Source of the DNA: Xanthomarina sp. F1114
Lineage (GTDB): Bacteria > Bacteroidota > Bacteroidia > Flavobacteriales > Flavobacteriaceae
Direction of reading: 5' to 3'
Assembly (NCBI RefSeq): GCF_026410255.1
Contig: NZ_JAPMLL010000003.1
Span: 181,939-245,938 of the forward strand
DNA length: 64,000 bases
Shown: one piece after another, positions 1 through 8,633 of the stretch
How the letters are laid out: every line of letters begins with the position of its first letter
Numbering within the stretch: the first letter of the stretch is position 1
Position numbers and translations under genes: made by a program
Notes under the pieces: generated by a model
The model's input: the letters and a program-made list of their open reading frames with translations, nothing else
What the model was told of the DNA's origin: nothing
The model's database searches: none

Positions 1-764
1 TTGTTTAATTCTTCCAAACCTAACGATGAGCAATAGCTTTCAGGTATCTCGGGCCAAGTAGCGCATTCTGCCTCATCCGAGACAGGCTGAGTTATATCAT
101 CAAAAATCCAATATGCATGATCCCATAAATGAGGATCAGAAGAATCATCAACAAACAAACACTTTAAACATGGTGTATAATCGCCAACATAAAACACCAT
201 ATTTGCGCAGTTCCCATTGCGTAAATCGGCAAAGACCAGTGGATTTGTCTTAACATCAACATGATCTATAACTACATTTTGAGTTAAATCTAAACTAGGA
301 ATTTGATTCCCTCTAACGTTTAAATCTTTGAGCGCAATATTAGTTGTAACATCCAAATATTGTAAGTTACAAAAAGTAAATTTCAATTTAGTTATATTGA
401 CTAAACCGGTTACATTAATTGATGACAAATTAGAACACCCCGTACCATCAACAGTTAATAAAGAAGTACAACTTGTCAAATCAACATTATTAATCCCCGT
501 ATTATAACCAAAATCAAGACCACTTATACTAGTAAAGGACTCAATGCCCGTCAAATCACTAATCCCCTTATTAACAACATTTAAGGTCCCTGTAAATGAA
601 TTAGCATCAGAGGTTAAAATTCGATTATCTAAAATGCCTTCTGAGTCAATTCCGTCATTAATTAGCTCTTGTTCAAAATTGCTATCTGGTATAGCTGTGT
701 ATTGTGCATAGGCCATAGAATATGAGACAAAACAAATTAGTATGAAGTACATATTTTTTTTCAT
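1..764 (-). CDS. Secreted leucine-rich-repeat protein, 3' end beyond window
   Basis: Reading leftward from the ATG at 764, the frame stays open to the window edge (about 254 codons), so the C-terminus is missing. The N-terminus is a signal peptide (MKKNMYFILICFVSYSMAYAQ) followed by QYTAIPDSNFEQELINDGID. Then come degenerate leucine-rich repeats of about 20 residues with LTGIESF, VDLTSCTSL and YLDVTTN patterns. The mature N-terminus and repeats closely match the neighbouring gene at 1103-2050, so the two are tandem paralogs. By analogy the missing end probably carries a T9SS sorting domain (inference). It is likely exported to the surface; ligand or role is unknown. Confidence 0.85.
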   Translation of the reverse strand, partial: MKKNMYFILICFVSYSMAYAQYTAIPDSNFEQELINDGIDSEGILDNRILTSDANSFTGTLNVVNKGISDLTGIESFTSISGLDFGYNTGINNVDLTSCTSLLTVDGTGCSNLSSINVTGLVNITKLKFTFCNLQYLDVTTNIALKDLNVRGNQIPSLDLTQNVVIDHVDVKTNPLVFADLRNGNCANMVFYVGDYTPCLKCLFVDDSSDPHLWDHAYWIFDDITQPVSDEAECATWPEIPESYCSSLGLEELN

Positions 765-1102
765 AATGTAATATTTTATAAATAATTATAACTGAGTGAA
801 TATTTCCTTATATAAAATTACTGCATAATAAAAAGGGAACAAAACATATAGTCTGCTATGTAACAGAAAATTATGTGCTTTATCCATTTTTATTTAGAAG
901 TAAAAGGAATTTGTAGGCCTTCTTTTACAAAATAAAAAGAGACTTCTAAAACTCGTTATGAAACTTTTAGACAGCTACATTTATCAATCTTATTAAGATA
1001 CTTTAAATTTAACACCTGTTTTTAAGTGAAATTTAAATCAAAGAAAACAATGAAGAACTCCTTCTATAAAATCAGTCTCTTTTCTATAAACTCAATATAA
1101 AG
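765..1102. other. Intergenic region between the two LRR paralogs
   Basis: About 340 AT-rich bases with no convincing open frame. It must hold the 3' flank of nothing on this strand and the promoter and leader of the downstream LRR gene at 764. No complete TTG/TAnnTTTG promoter pair, terminator hairpin or RNA gene was recognised. Confidence 0.5.
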
Positions 1103-2050
1103 TTATTGAATAATTAACTTTTTAGTATCTACTTGTTTGCCCGAAGTAAATTTGGCCACATAAATCCCTGAAGGTAATCCAGATATGTCAATTAAATTCT
1201 CTCCCTGAATTAAGGATTTATTAAAAACCTCTTTCCCCATAATATTATAAATACTTAGAAAAGAGTTGTTTTTTAAAGCGGATACGTAAATAGAATCTGT
1301 TGTTGGATTAGGATACATATTAAATGATAGTTTCTGAACCTCATCTACAGATACGGTTAAACACACTCCTGGATCTTCGCAAAAACAACTAAGAAGGTCT
1401 TTAATCCAAAATGGTAAATCAGGGGTAGAAATATCATCAATAAGGATACAATCTAAATTTGAATTATAATCTGAATTGAAATAATCAATATGTGCATTAT
1501 TCCCATTTCTCATATCTAAAAATGTTAAATTATTATTTTTAACATCCAATACGGTCAAAGCTGAGTTTTGAGAGAAATCCATATAAGAAAGATTATTTAT
1601 TCTTAAGAGTGCAATACTAAGTGCAGAGTTTGTGGACACATCTAAAGATGTTAGTCCAACTTTCTTAAAGTTAATTTCTGTTAAGTTAACAAGTCCATTA
1701 AGGTTGACTGACGTCATACTTAAACAGCCACGGCCATCCACAGTTTGCAGAGCTGTACATCCGGAAAGATCCACACTAGTAATCCCCAGATTATATCCAA
1801 ACTCAAGCCCTGTGATACTAGTAAAAGCTTCGATTCCTGTTAAATCATTTATACCTTTATTATTTACAATAATTATACCCGAGTAAGCATTAGCTACTGA
1901 AGTTAATATCTGACCATCTAAAGAACCAGTGTCAATTCCTGCATTTATCAACTCCTGTTCGAATTGAGCATCTGGAATAGCTGTATATTGACCGTAGGAA
2001 AAGGAAATAAAGCTAAGACAAAGGACTACTAAATAAGTAGTTTTTTTCAT
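1103..2050 (-). CDS. T9SS-exported leucine-rich-repeat protein
   Basis: A 315-residue exported protein. The ATG at 2050 (MKKTTYLVVLCLSFISFSYGQ) gives a clean signal peptide; an in-frame TTG at 2065 only adds five residues. Residues about 60-220 hold irregular leucine-rich repeats (LTGIEAF, VDLSGCTALQTV, LTSLDVSTNSAL, LTVLDVKNNNLTFLDM). The last 70 residues are a T9SS type A sorting domain: YPNPTTDSIYV, then YNIMGKEV, GENLIDISGLPSGIYVAKF, and a terminal KLIIQ. It should cross the outer membrane by type IX secretion and be attached or released. It is a tandem paralog of the partial gene at 1-764. Function, perhaps adhesion, is unknown. Confidence 0.9.
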   Translation of the reverse strand: MKKTTYLVVLCLSFISFSYGQYTAIPDAQFEQELINAGIDTGSLDGQILTSVANAYSGIIIVNNKGINDLTGIEAFTSITGLEFGYNLGITSVDLSGCTALQTVDGRGCLSMTSVNLNGLVNLTEINFKKVGLTSLDVSTNSALSIALLRINNLSYMDFSQNSALTVLDVKNNNLTFLDMRNGNNAHIDYFNSDYNSNLDCILIDDISTPDLPFWIKDLLSCFCEDPGVCLTVSVDEVQKLSFNMYPNPTTDSIYVSALKNNSFLSIYNIMGKEVFNKSLIQGENLIDISGLPSGIYVAKFTSGKQVDTKKLIIQ

Positions 2051-2106
2051 GTTAATAAATTTCAAATTTATAAGATAAAATTAAACATTATTGATTTGAA
2101 GCCCAT

Positions 2107-2134
2107 AAAAAAAGTCAGCTAAATAGCTGACTTT
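2107..2134 (-). terminator. Rho-independent terminator downstream of pckA
   Basis: A perfect 10-bp stem, AAAGTCAGCT (2111-2120) and AGCTGACTTT (2125-2134), with a 4-nt loop. On the minus strand it is followed by a run of T (plus-strand A-run 2107-2113). It lies just beyond the pckA stop. Confidence 0.85.
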
Positions 2135-2155
2135 AATGTAGTTTGTCTAAATAAT

Positions 2156-3766
2156 TTATTTCACATTTGGAGCACCTGCCATAATTTCGTCGTTGGCAAA
2201 TTCTTCAAATTTCTTAAAGTTATCTCTAAAAGATTCAGATAATTTATAGGCTGCTTTATAATAACCTTCATCATCGTTCCAAGTTGCTCTAGAACTTAAC
2301 ACTTCGTCCGGTACTCCTGGACAAGATTTTGGCTGATTTAATCCAAAAACAGAGTGTTTTCTATACGTCTCAGCACTCATCTCATCAAGATCTCCGTTAA
2401 GAGCTGCAGCAATCATAGCTCTTGTGTATTTCAATTTAATTCTACTACCAACGCCATAAGGACCACCAGTCCAGCCTGTATTTATTAACCAAACTTTTAC
2501 TCCAGATTCTTTCATCTTTTCACTTAACATTTCAGCATATTTAGTTGGATGCAGAGGCATAAAAGGTGCTCCAAAACAAGCTGAAAAACTTGGTAAAGGC
2601 TCGTCTATTCCCGCTTCTGTTCCTGCAACTTTAGCTGTATAACCTGAAATAAAGTGGTAAGCAGCTTGCCCAGGAGTTAGTCTGGAAATTGGAGGCAATA
2701 CACCAAAAGCATCTGCTGTTAAGAAGAAGATGTTTTTAGGATTTTCTCCTATAGAAGGTACTTGAATATTTTTAATATGATATATTGGATAACTTACACG
2801 GGTATTTTGTGTAATGGTGATGTCTTCAAATTGAACTACACCTTTATCATTCATAATCACGTTTTCCAAGATAGCTCCAGGCTTAATTGCATTAAAGATA
2901 TCCGGCTCGTTTTCTTCACATAAGTTAATAACCTTCGCGTAACAACCTCCTTCAAAGTTAAATACTTTATTGTCTTTAGTCCAACCGTGCTCATCATCTC
3001 CAATTAATTTACGAGATGGATCTGCAGAAAGCGTTGTTTTTCCTGTTCCAGAAAGTCCAAAGAAAATAGCTGTATCTCCTTTTTCTCCAACATTTGCACT
3101 ACAGTGCATTGGTAAGGTATTTTTAAATACTGGAAGAATAAAGTTTAAGGCAGAGAAAATACCTTTTTTAATTTCCCCAGTATATCCTGTTCCTCCAATA
3201 AGTGCTATTTTTCTGGTAAAATCTAAAATAGCAAAATTATGTTGTCTAGTTCCATCTACTTCTGGATCCGACATAAATCCTGGAGCATTTACAATGGTCC
3301 ATTCTGGAGTAAAGGTTTTTAATTCGTCTTCTGTAGGACGTAAAAACATGTTATGAGCAAACATATTGCTCCAAGGTGTTTCTGTTATAACACGGATATT
3401 TAATTTGTAATTTTCGTCTGCGCAAGCATAACTATCTCTTACAAAAACTTCTTTTTCAGACAAATAAGCAGTTACCTTATCGTATAACTTCTGAAACTTA
3501 TCCGATTCGAAAGGAATATTAATGTCTCCCCACCATACTTTATCTTCAGTAATACTATCTTTTACTATAAAACGGTCTTTAGGTGACCTTCCAGTAAATT
3601 CTCCAGTATTTACAGCTAATGCTCCTGAAGATGCTTCCACACCTTGTCCTTTAGCAATAGTACTGTCGTGAAGTTGTTTAGGAGTTAATTGATATTGTAC
3701 TTTCGCATTTTTAATTCCATACGATTCTAATGAAACCGTATTAGATGCTTGGGTATGATCTACCAT
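2156..3766 (-). CDS. pckA: Phosphoenolpyruvate carboxykinase (ATP)
   Basis: A 536-residue enzyme, normal length for the ATP-dependent family (EC 4.1.1.49), converting oxaloacetate and ATP to PEP, CO2 and ADP in gluconeogenesis. Visible motifs are GRSPKDRFIV near residue 60 (substrate-binding Arg), GLSGTGKTTLSAD near 237-249 (kinase-1a P-loop), IGDDEHGW near 255-262 (kinase-2, metal-binding Asp) and the late WLINTGWTGGPYGVG segment. It is a single-gene unit with its own terminator at 2107-2134 and a TAATTTTG -7-like element 26 bases before the ATG. Identification is firm from motif order and length. Confidence 0.98.
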   Translation of the reverse strand: MVDHTQASNTVSLESYGIKNAKVQYQLTPKQLHDSTIAKGQGVEASSGALAVNTGEFTGRSPKDRFIVKDSITEDKVWWGDINIPFESDKFQKLYDKVTAYLSEKEVFVRDSYACADENYKLNIRVITETPWSNMFAHNMFLRPTEDELKTFTPEWTIVNAPGFMSDPEVDGTRQHNFAILDFTRKIALIGGTGYTGEIKKGIFSALNFILPVFKNTLPMHCSANVGEKGDTAIFFGLSGTGKTTLSADPSRKLIGDDEHGWTKDNKVFNFEGGCYAKVINLCEENEPDIFNAIKPGAILENVIMNDKGVVQFEDITITQNTRVSYPIYHIKNIQVPSIGENPKNIFFLTADAFGVLPPISRLTPGQAAYHFISGYTAKVAGTEAGIDEPLPSFSACFGAPFMPLHPTKYAEMLSEKMKESGVKVWLINTGWTGGPYGVGSRIKLKYTRAMIAAALNGDLDEMSAETYRKHSVFGLNQPKSCPGVPDEVLSSRATWNDDEGYYKAAYKLSESFRDNFKKFEEFANDEIMAGAPNVK

Positions 3767-3791
3767 AATTTGTGTTGTGTTGTTTAAAGTG

Positions 3792-3799
3792 CAAAATTA
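3792..3799 (-). promoter_or_regulatory. -7-like element before pckA
   Basis: TAATTTTG on the minus strand fits the Bacteroidota -7 consensus TAnnTTTG and lies 26 bases upstream of the pckA ATG. No matching TTG is seen 17-23 bases further upstream, so the call rests on one box. Confidence 0.35.
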
Positions 3800-3827
3800 T
3801 AATTTTATTTTGAAGTAAGCGCCTATT

Positions 3828-4223
3828 TTACAAATTATCAGCCTTGACTTTTAAAAAGTTTATTAACAATACCAGCCAGGATATTATTAACATCAGACCT
3901 CCAATTGGAGTTATAAATGCTATACTTTTAAAGTTAAAACCTGTAAGCTCGTTGGTAGCCAATCCATAGATGGAACCAGAAAAAAATAAGAGTCCTATTA
4001 AAACCAGATAAAAGATGCTTTTTTTAGATTTCTCATTTACATAATTCGAGCCTCCAACAAATAACAGTAAAATAGCATGATACATTTGATATCTAACGCC
4101 AGTTTCAAAGGTTTGTTGTGCTTCTAACGAAATCAACTCTTTTAATCCATGAGCAGCAAAAGCACCTAAAACTACGCTTAAAACTCCTAAAATAGCAGCT
4201 GCAATCAATATCCTTTTGTTCAT
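3828..4223 (-). CDS. DUF423 family membrane protein
   Basis: A 131-residue protein with four predicted membrane helices, starting MNKRILIAAAILGVLSVVLG. The ATG at 4223 is preferred over an upstream in-frame start at 4292, because the family begins at this first helix and the longer form would nearly collide with the divergent gene at 4304. The N-terminal helix followed by GAFAAHGLK, and an internal segment ending ETGVRYQMYHA, are typical of DUF423 (E. coli YgdD-like). The family sits in the inner membrane and has no assigned biochemical function. Confidence 0.85.
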   Translation of the reverse strand: MNKRILIAAAILGVLSVVLGAFAAHGLKELISLEAQQTFETGVRYQMYHAILLLFVGGSNYVNEKSKKSIFYLVLIGLLFFSGSIYGLATNELTGFNFKSIAFITPIGGLMLIISWLVLLINFLKVKADNL

Positions 4224-4303
4224 ATAAAATAAGTTAATGAGTTTTATAAAACCCTTAGTATTTATTACATTCGTAGCTGCAAAAATACTCAACTTATCTC
4301 ATT

Positions 4304-5668
4304 ATGCGAAAGATTTTAATTATTGGTGCAGGAAAATCTGCATCTTACCTTATAAAATACCTATTAAACAAATCGGAAAAAGAGAACTTACTTATTATTG
4401 TAGGTGATGTCAACTTTTCGAACGCTAAAAAACTTATTGGAGATCATGAAAATGCACAAGCCATCATGCTTGATGTTTTTAATAAACAATCCAGAGAACA
4501 AGCTATTCAAAATGCCGACATAGTTGTTTCTATGTTGCCTGCAAGATTTCATATAGAAGTAGCCAAAGACTGTATTAGCTTTAATAAAAATATGGTTACT
4601 GCTTCTTACGTAAGCGAAGAAATGCAGAATTTAGATAGAGCTGCTAAGGAAAAAGGACTTGTTTTTATGAATGAAATTGGAGTCGACCCTGGATTAGACC
4701 ATATGAGCGCCATGCATATAATTGATAGAATTCGTGATGCTGGTGGAAAAATGATCCTTTTTGAGTCCTTTACAGGAGGTTTAGTTGCTCCAGAAAGCGA
4801 CAACAACTTATGGAACTACAAATTTACTTGGAACCCAAGAAACGTTGTGGTTGCGGGACAAGGAGGTGCTGCAAAATTCTTACAAGAAGGCACCTATAAA
4901 TACATTCCTTATAACCGATTATTTAGAAGAACTGAATTTCTAGATGTAGAAGGTTACGGACGTTTTGAAGGTTATGCCAATAGAGATTCTCTAAAATACC
5001 AATCGGCTTACGGATTAGAACACGTAAAAACTCTTTATCGTGGAACCATGCGTCGCGTTGGCTTCTCTAGAGCTTGGAACATGTTTGTACAACTAGGAAT
5101 TACGGATGACAGCTACACCATTGACGATAGTGAAAACATGAGCTATCGCGACTTTATAAATGCATTTTTACCTTATAGTCCAACAGATTCTGTAGAGCTT
5201 AAATTTAGACATGCTCTAAAAATAGATCAAGATGATATTGTTTGGGATAAACTCATGGAACTAGATATTTTTAGTAATAAAAAAATGGTCGAACTAAAAA
5301 GAGCAACTCCTGCACAAATACTTCAAAAAATATTAGAAGATAGCTGGACTTTAGAAGATCATGAAAAAGATATGATTGTAATGTATCATAAATTTGGATA
5401 CGAACTTGATGGTAAAAAACACCAAATAGATTCTACCATGGTTACTTTAGGTGAAGATAAAGTATATACATCTATGTCTAAAACAGTTGGCTTACCAGTA
5501 GCAATTGCAACCTTAGCTATTTTAAATGAACAGATAGTAACTCCTGGAGTTCAAATTCCTATTAATAAAGAGGTATACGAACCTATTTTGAAAGAATTAG
5601 AATCCTACGGAATTGTTTTTACTGAAAATGAAGTACCTTATTTAGGATACAATCCATTAAACGTATAA
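4304..5668 (+). CDS. Saccharopine dehydrogenase family protein
   Basis: A 454-residue cytoplasmic oxidoreductase. The N-terminus MRKILIIGAGKSASYLIKYL is a Rossmann nucleotide-binding motif (GxGxxS). The middle has NEIGVDPGLDHMSAM, typical of the catalytic region of saccharopine-dehydrogenase-like enzymes, and a saccharopine dehydrogenase C-terminal domain follows. Known members interconvert lysine plus 2-oxoglutarate, saccharopine, and aminoadipate semialdehyde plus glutamate. In flavobacteria lysine catabolism is the likely role (inference). The next gene, an Lrp/AsnC regulator, starts one base after the stop, which supports an amino-acid-responsive unit. Exact substrate is not proven by sequence. 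Confidence 0.85.
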   Translation: MRKILIIGAGKSASYLIKYLLNKSEKENLLIIVGDVNFSNAKKLIGDHENAQAIMLDVFNKQSREQAIQNADIVVSMLPARFHIEVAKDCISFNKNMVTASYVSEEMQNLDRAAKEKGLVFMNEIGVDPGLDHMSAMHIIDRIRDAGGKMILFESFTGGLVAPESDNNLWNYKFTWNPRNVVVAGQGGAAKFLQEGTYKYIPYNRLFRRTEFLDVEGYGRFEGYANRDSLKYQSAYGLEHVKTLYRGTMRRVGFSRAWNMFVQLGITDDSYTIDDSENMSYRDFINAFLPYSPTDSVELKFRHALKIDQDDIVWDKLMELDIFSNKKMVELKRATPAQILQKILEDSWTLEDHEKDMIVMYHKFGYELDGKKHQIDSTMVTLGEDKVYTSMSKTVGLPVAIATLAILNEQIVTPGVQIPINKEVYEPILKELESYGIVFTENEVPYLGYNPLNV

Positions 5669-5669
5669 T

Positions 5670-6140
5670 TTGAAAGTTGTCAATCAAAATATTGAAATAG
5701 ACGGAATTGATAAGGCTATATTAAGAGCCTTAATGAATGATGCCAGAACCCCCATCTTGGAAATTGCCAGACAAGTGGGGATTTCTGGTGCCGCTATTCA
5801 TCAGCGCCTAAGAAAGCTTGAGAAATCAGGGATTATTTCTGGCTCTAAATTTGTTATTAATCCCAAAGTTTTAGGTTATACAACTATGGCTTTTATTGGT
5901 ATTTACTTAGATAAAGCTATTAGTAACCCAGAAGCAGTAAAGCAACTTAAAAAAATTCCTGAAGTCCTAGAATGCCACTATACCACAGGTAACTGGAGTA
6001 TTTTTATTAAGATTCTTTGTAGAGACAACGAGCACTTAATGCATTTATTAAATAAAGATATCCAATCTATTGAAGGCGTTTCTAGAACAGAAACCTTTAT
6101 CTCTTTAAATCAACAAATAGATAGACAGATAAAAATTTAA
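5670..6140 (+). CDS. Lrp/AsnC family transcriptional regulator
   Basis: A 156-residue regulator. Residues about 10-60 are an AsnC-type helix-turn-helix (IDKAILRALMNDARTPILEI, then ARQVGISGAAIHQRLRKLEK). The C-terminal half is an alpha-beta ligand-binding RAM domain (VLECHYTTGNWSIFIKILC). The start is a TTG one base after the stop of the dehydrogenase gene. No earlier or nearby ATG keeps the helix-turn-helix complete, so translational coupling is likely. By family it should bind an amino acid and regulate its own operon; lysine or a derivative is a reasonable guess from context. Confidence 0.9.
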   Translation: MKVVNQNIEIDGIDKAILRALMNDARTPILEIARQVGISGAAIHQRLRKLEKSGIISGSKFVINPKVLGYTTMAFIGIYLDKAISNPEAVKQLKKIPEVLECHYTTGNWSIFIKILCRDNEHLMHLLNKDIQSIEGVSRTETFISLNQQIDRQIKI

Positions 6141-6350
6141 TTAGAGGTTTAATTCATAAATTCAACCCTATAATTCTTTAGTTTTTTACTGTTCAAAATA
6201 TTCCAAATGTTTTTCTATTTGGATTAGATTCTAATTTAGATAGTTACAACATACCTTCTTAATTAGTACTGTTTCAAAAATATTTATTACATTGGATGCA
6301 TGTTTTTACTAAAACATAAAAAACCTAAATCTATACCTAAACCCTAAAAC

Positions 6351-6881
6351 ATGAAAAACCTACGTATTTTTACAATCTTATTTTTATCTGTTATTGCACT
6401 GTCTTGTAGTAGTGACGACGATAATACCAACAACGACAATAATCCTCCTGCCCAAGACCCAGGATTTCAAGCCCAAATTAATGGTGGCACTTTCTCCGAC
6501 TATAATTTTACAGTTGGAGTATATGAAATTACAAAAGGAACAAATGGTAACACTTTAAGTATTGATATTGCCGACAGTAATGGCGAAATGGTTACTTTAT
6601 TTTTAAATGGAACTGGTGGTTTTAGTAGCGGAACGGTTAAAGAAATGGGAAATATTGATTCAAATAATTTCACAAATTACATCTTAATCAGACAACAACA
6701 GCCAATGGTTTCCTACTATTCTTCTAGCGGAAGTGTTACAATTACTAATAATCGAGAACACCCAACAAACCCTGGACACCGTTTAATTTCGGGTGAATTT
6801 AGCACCATAGCTTCTTCTGTAGATGGTAATTATACAACATCCATGACGGGTTCTTTTACAGAATTAGAATATGCCGATTAA
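6351..6881 (+). CDS. Surface lipoprotein of unknown function
   Basis: A 176-residue protein with a lipoprotein signal, MKNLRIFTILFLSVIALSCSS, and the acidic SSDDDNTNNDNN stretch right after the lipid-bearing Cys. That pattern is typical of surface-exported flavobacterial lipoproteins. The rest is beta-rich (DPGFQAQINGGTFSDYNFTV, then HRLISGEFSTIASS) and resembles short DUF-type lipoproteins with a single beta-sandwich domain. No catalytic motif is visible. It is monocistronic, ending at a bidirectional terminator at 6915-6945. Confidence 0.8.
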   Translation: MKNLRIFTILFLSVIALSCSSDDDNTNNDNNPPAQDPGFQAQINGGTFSDYNFTVGVYEITKGTNGNTLSIDIADSNGEMVTLFLNGTGGFSSGTVKEMGNIDSNNFTNYILIRQQQPMVSYYSSSGSVTITNNREHPTNPGHRLISGEFSTIASSVDGNYTTSMTGSFTELEYAD

Positions 6882-6914
6882 TTCTTGTGTCCTTATAGAT
6901 ATATTTTTTAAACC

Positions 6915-6945
6915 AAAAAGCTCCTGAAATTTTCAGGAGCTTTTT
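6915..6945. terminator. Bidirectional terminator between convergent genes
   Basis: The inverted repeat AAAAAGCTCCTGA and TCAGGAGCTTTTT is flanked by A- and T-runs. It lies between the plus-strand lipoprotein (ends 6881) and the minus-strand Bax-inhibitor gene (ends 6965), and can serve both. Confidence 0.9.
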
Positions 6946-6964
6946 TATATAATATATTTTAGTA

Positions 6965-7690
6965 TTAATCTCTGGACATAAAAATACTCAGTACATACCA
7001 GAATAGTAACATTAAAGACGCAAATAGACCTAAAGCAGCCGGAATATAATCGTCCGTTGTATATTTGTTAACCATATTAGATGTTTGGTACAAAATAGAG
7101 CCTCCTGCCAATAAACACATCCCAACAGAAAACCAAAGTCCTAAATTAAACCCAAACAAAGTTCCTGCAATAATTAGTCCAATGGCTATAAAAAATCCAA
7201 TAGTTAAACCTGTTCTTAAAAACGAAAAATCTTTTTTAGTTACAAAAACCACAGCAGACAAGCCTGTAAACAAAGCAAGTGTTACAATTGCAGCCTGATT
7301 CAAAATTTCTGGTCCAGAATCCATATAATAAGCCGCAATATAGATTAAAGGCACAAAAATAAAGGCCTCAGCCAAAATATATAAGCCGAAAGCTAGATAT
7401 TGTTTGTTTTTATCTGGCGACTTCATAGTCATTTTTTCAGCATAGTTAGTTATAAACATAAAACCTCCTAACATAATAAGCCATCTGTATCCTTCTGTCA
7501 TAGATAATGCAAAATTCACAATGGTATCACTTTGAAGTAATAAATATTCAAATAAAATAAACACCAAAACACCTCCTGCAACATGTGCATATGTATTTTT
7601 ATAAAATGCAACCCTATCTGTTTCAGATAGTGCACCTATTAAGACTTTAGAATCTGTAGGTTGTAATGGGGTTTGAGAATGATCTTCCAT
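6965..7690 (-). CDS. Bax inhibitor-1/YccA family membrane protein
   Basis: A 241-residue integral membrane protein with about seven helices after a hydrophilic N-terminus (MEDHSQTPLQPTDSKVLIGA). The helices, the AHVAGGVLVF start of the first one, and the late GLGLWFSVGMCLLAG-like region (read NLGLWFSVGMCLLAGGSILY) match BI-1/YbhL/YccA proteins. Members are inner-membrane proteins linked to calcium leak or FtsH modulation in other organisms; the role here is not known. A terminator-like hairpin for the upstream peptidase gene lies just before it, so it is probably transcribed alone. Confidence 0.9.
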   Translation of the reverse strand: MEDHSQTPLQPTDSKVLIGALSETDRVAFYKNTYAHVAGGVLVFILFEYLLLQSDTIVNFALSMTEGYRWLIMLGGFMFITNYAEKMTMKSPDKNKQYLAFGLYILAEAFIFVPLIYIAAYYMDSGPEILNQAAIVTLALFTGLSAVVFVTKKDFSFLRTGLTIGFFIAIGLIIAGTLFGFNLGLWFSVGMCLLAGGSILYQTSNMVNKYTTDDYIPAALGLFASLMLLFWYVLSIFMSRD

Positions 7691-7728
7691 AAATAGTATT
7701 TTAGTTTGTTAAATGTACTAAAAAAAAT

Positions 7729-7763
7729 AAACCGAACGTCTTTTTTAAAAGGCATTCGGTTTT
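7729..7763 (-). terminator. Terminator downstream of the zinc metallopeptidase gene
   Basis: The imperfect inverted repeat AAACCGAA...TTCGGTTT (with TTTT/AAAA inside) is followed on the minus strand by a T-rich run (plus 7721-7727 A-run). It lies between the peptidase stop (7786) and the BI-1 start (7690). Confidence 0.7.
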
Positions 7764-7785
7764 AATAATTATATTTTATTTTACT

Positions 7786-8484
7786 TTAATCTCTACTGCC
7801 TCCAAAAACTTGTAAAGCCCAATACATCAATGAAGCTAATGCACCAATGGCTGCAACTAAGTATGTTCTTGCCGCCCATTTAAGCGCATCTTCAGAACCT
7901 TTATACTCTTCTGGAGTAACCATGTTTTTAGCTTTTAACCAAGCTAAAGCCCTGTTACTTGCATCGTACTCTACAGGAAGTGTAATAAAACTAAAAACAG
8001 TAGCCATTCCCATAAAAATTACACCCAAAACAGCTACATACCAACCTAAGCCAACGCCTGCTGCTCCACCTAAAATTAAACCTCCAATTATTAACCATTG
8101 AGACATGCCAGAGGTAACACTTACCATAGGCACCAAAGTAGAACGCATTTGCAACCAGCTATAAGCCTGTGCATGTTGAACAGCGTGACCACATTCGTGT
8201 GCTGCTACTGCTGCCGAAGCTGCATTTCTCTGACTGTAAACAGACTCACTTAAATTTACAGTTTTATTTTTAGGGTTATAATGGTCTGTAAGCTTTCCTG
8301 GAGTTGAAATTACCTCAACATCGTAGATACCATTATCTGCCAACATTTTCTCTGCAATTTCTTTTCCACTCATGCCATTTTGTAATTGCACTTTAGAATA
8401 GAAAGCAAACTTCTTTTTTAATTTATTGCTTACCATCCAACTTACAAGTCCAATGGCTCCAATTAATATATAATATCCAATCAT
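7786..8484 (-). CDS. Zinc metallopeptidase, YugP-like membrane protein
   Basis: A 232-residue membrane protein starting with a transmembrane helix (MIGYYILIGAIGLVSWMVS). Near residue 93 is AAHECGHAVQHAQAY, the HExxH zinc-binding and catalytic motif. Further helices follow, then PVEYDASNRALAWL, a typical conserved segment of the Zn_peptidase_2 (PF04298) family. Active-site placement on the cytoplasmic face is expected from the family. Natural substrates are not established. The gene is monocistronic between leuS and the BI-1 gene. Confidence 0.92.
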   Translation of the reverse strand: MIGYYILIGAIGLVSWMVSNKLKKKFAFYSKVQLQNGMSGKEIAEKMLADNGIYDVEVISTPGKLTDHYNPKNKTVNLSESVYSQRNAASAAVAAHECGHAVQHAQAYSWLQMRSTLVPMVSVTSGMSQWLIIGGLILGGAAGVGLGWYVAVLGVIFMGMATVFSFITLPVEYDASNRALAWLKAKNMVTPEEYKGSEDALKWAARTYLVAAIGALASLMYWALQVFGGSRD

Positions 8485-8633
8485 TTTTTTTCTGTTTTAA
8501 TAGATAAAGTTATATGTGTTATAGCAAATAGTACGCCAAATGTTTGTTGAGAAATTTTGTCAGATTTTCACTGTCATTTCTTGATAAGTGACAACAACTT
8601 CATGTCTAAAAGCAACTTATCCCTCTTGTTGTT

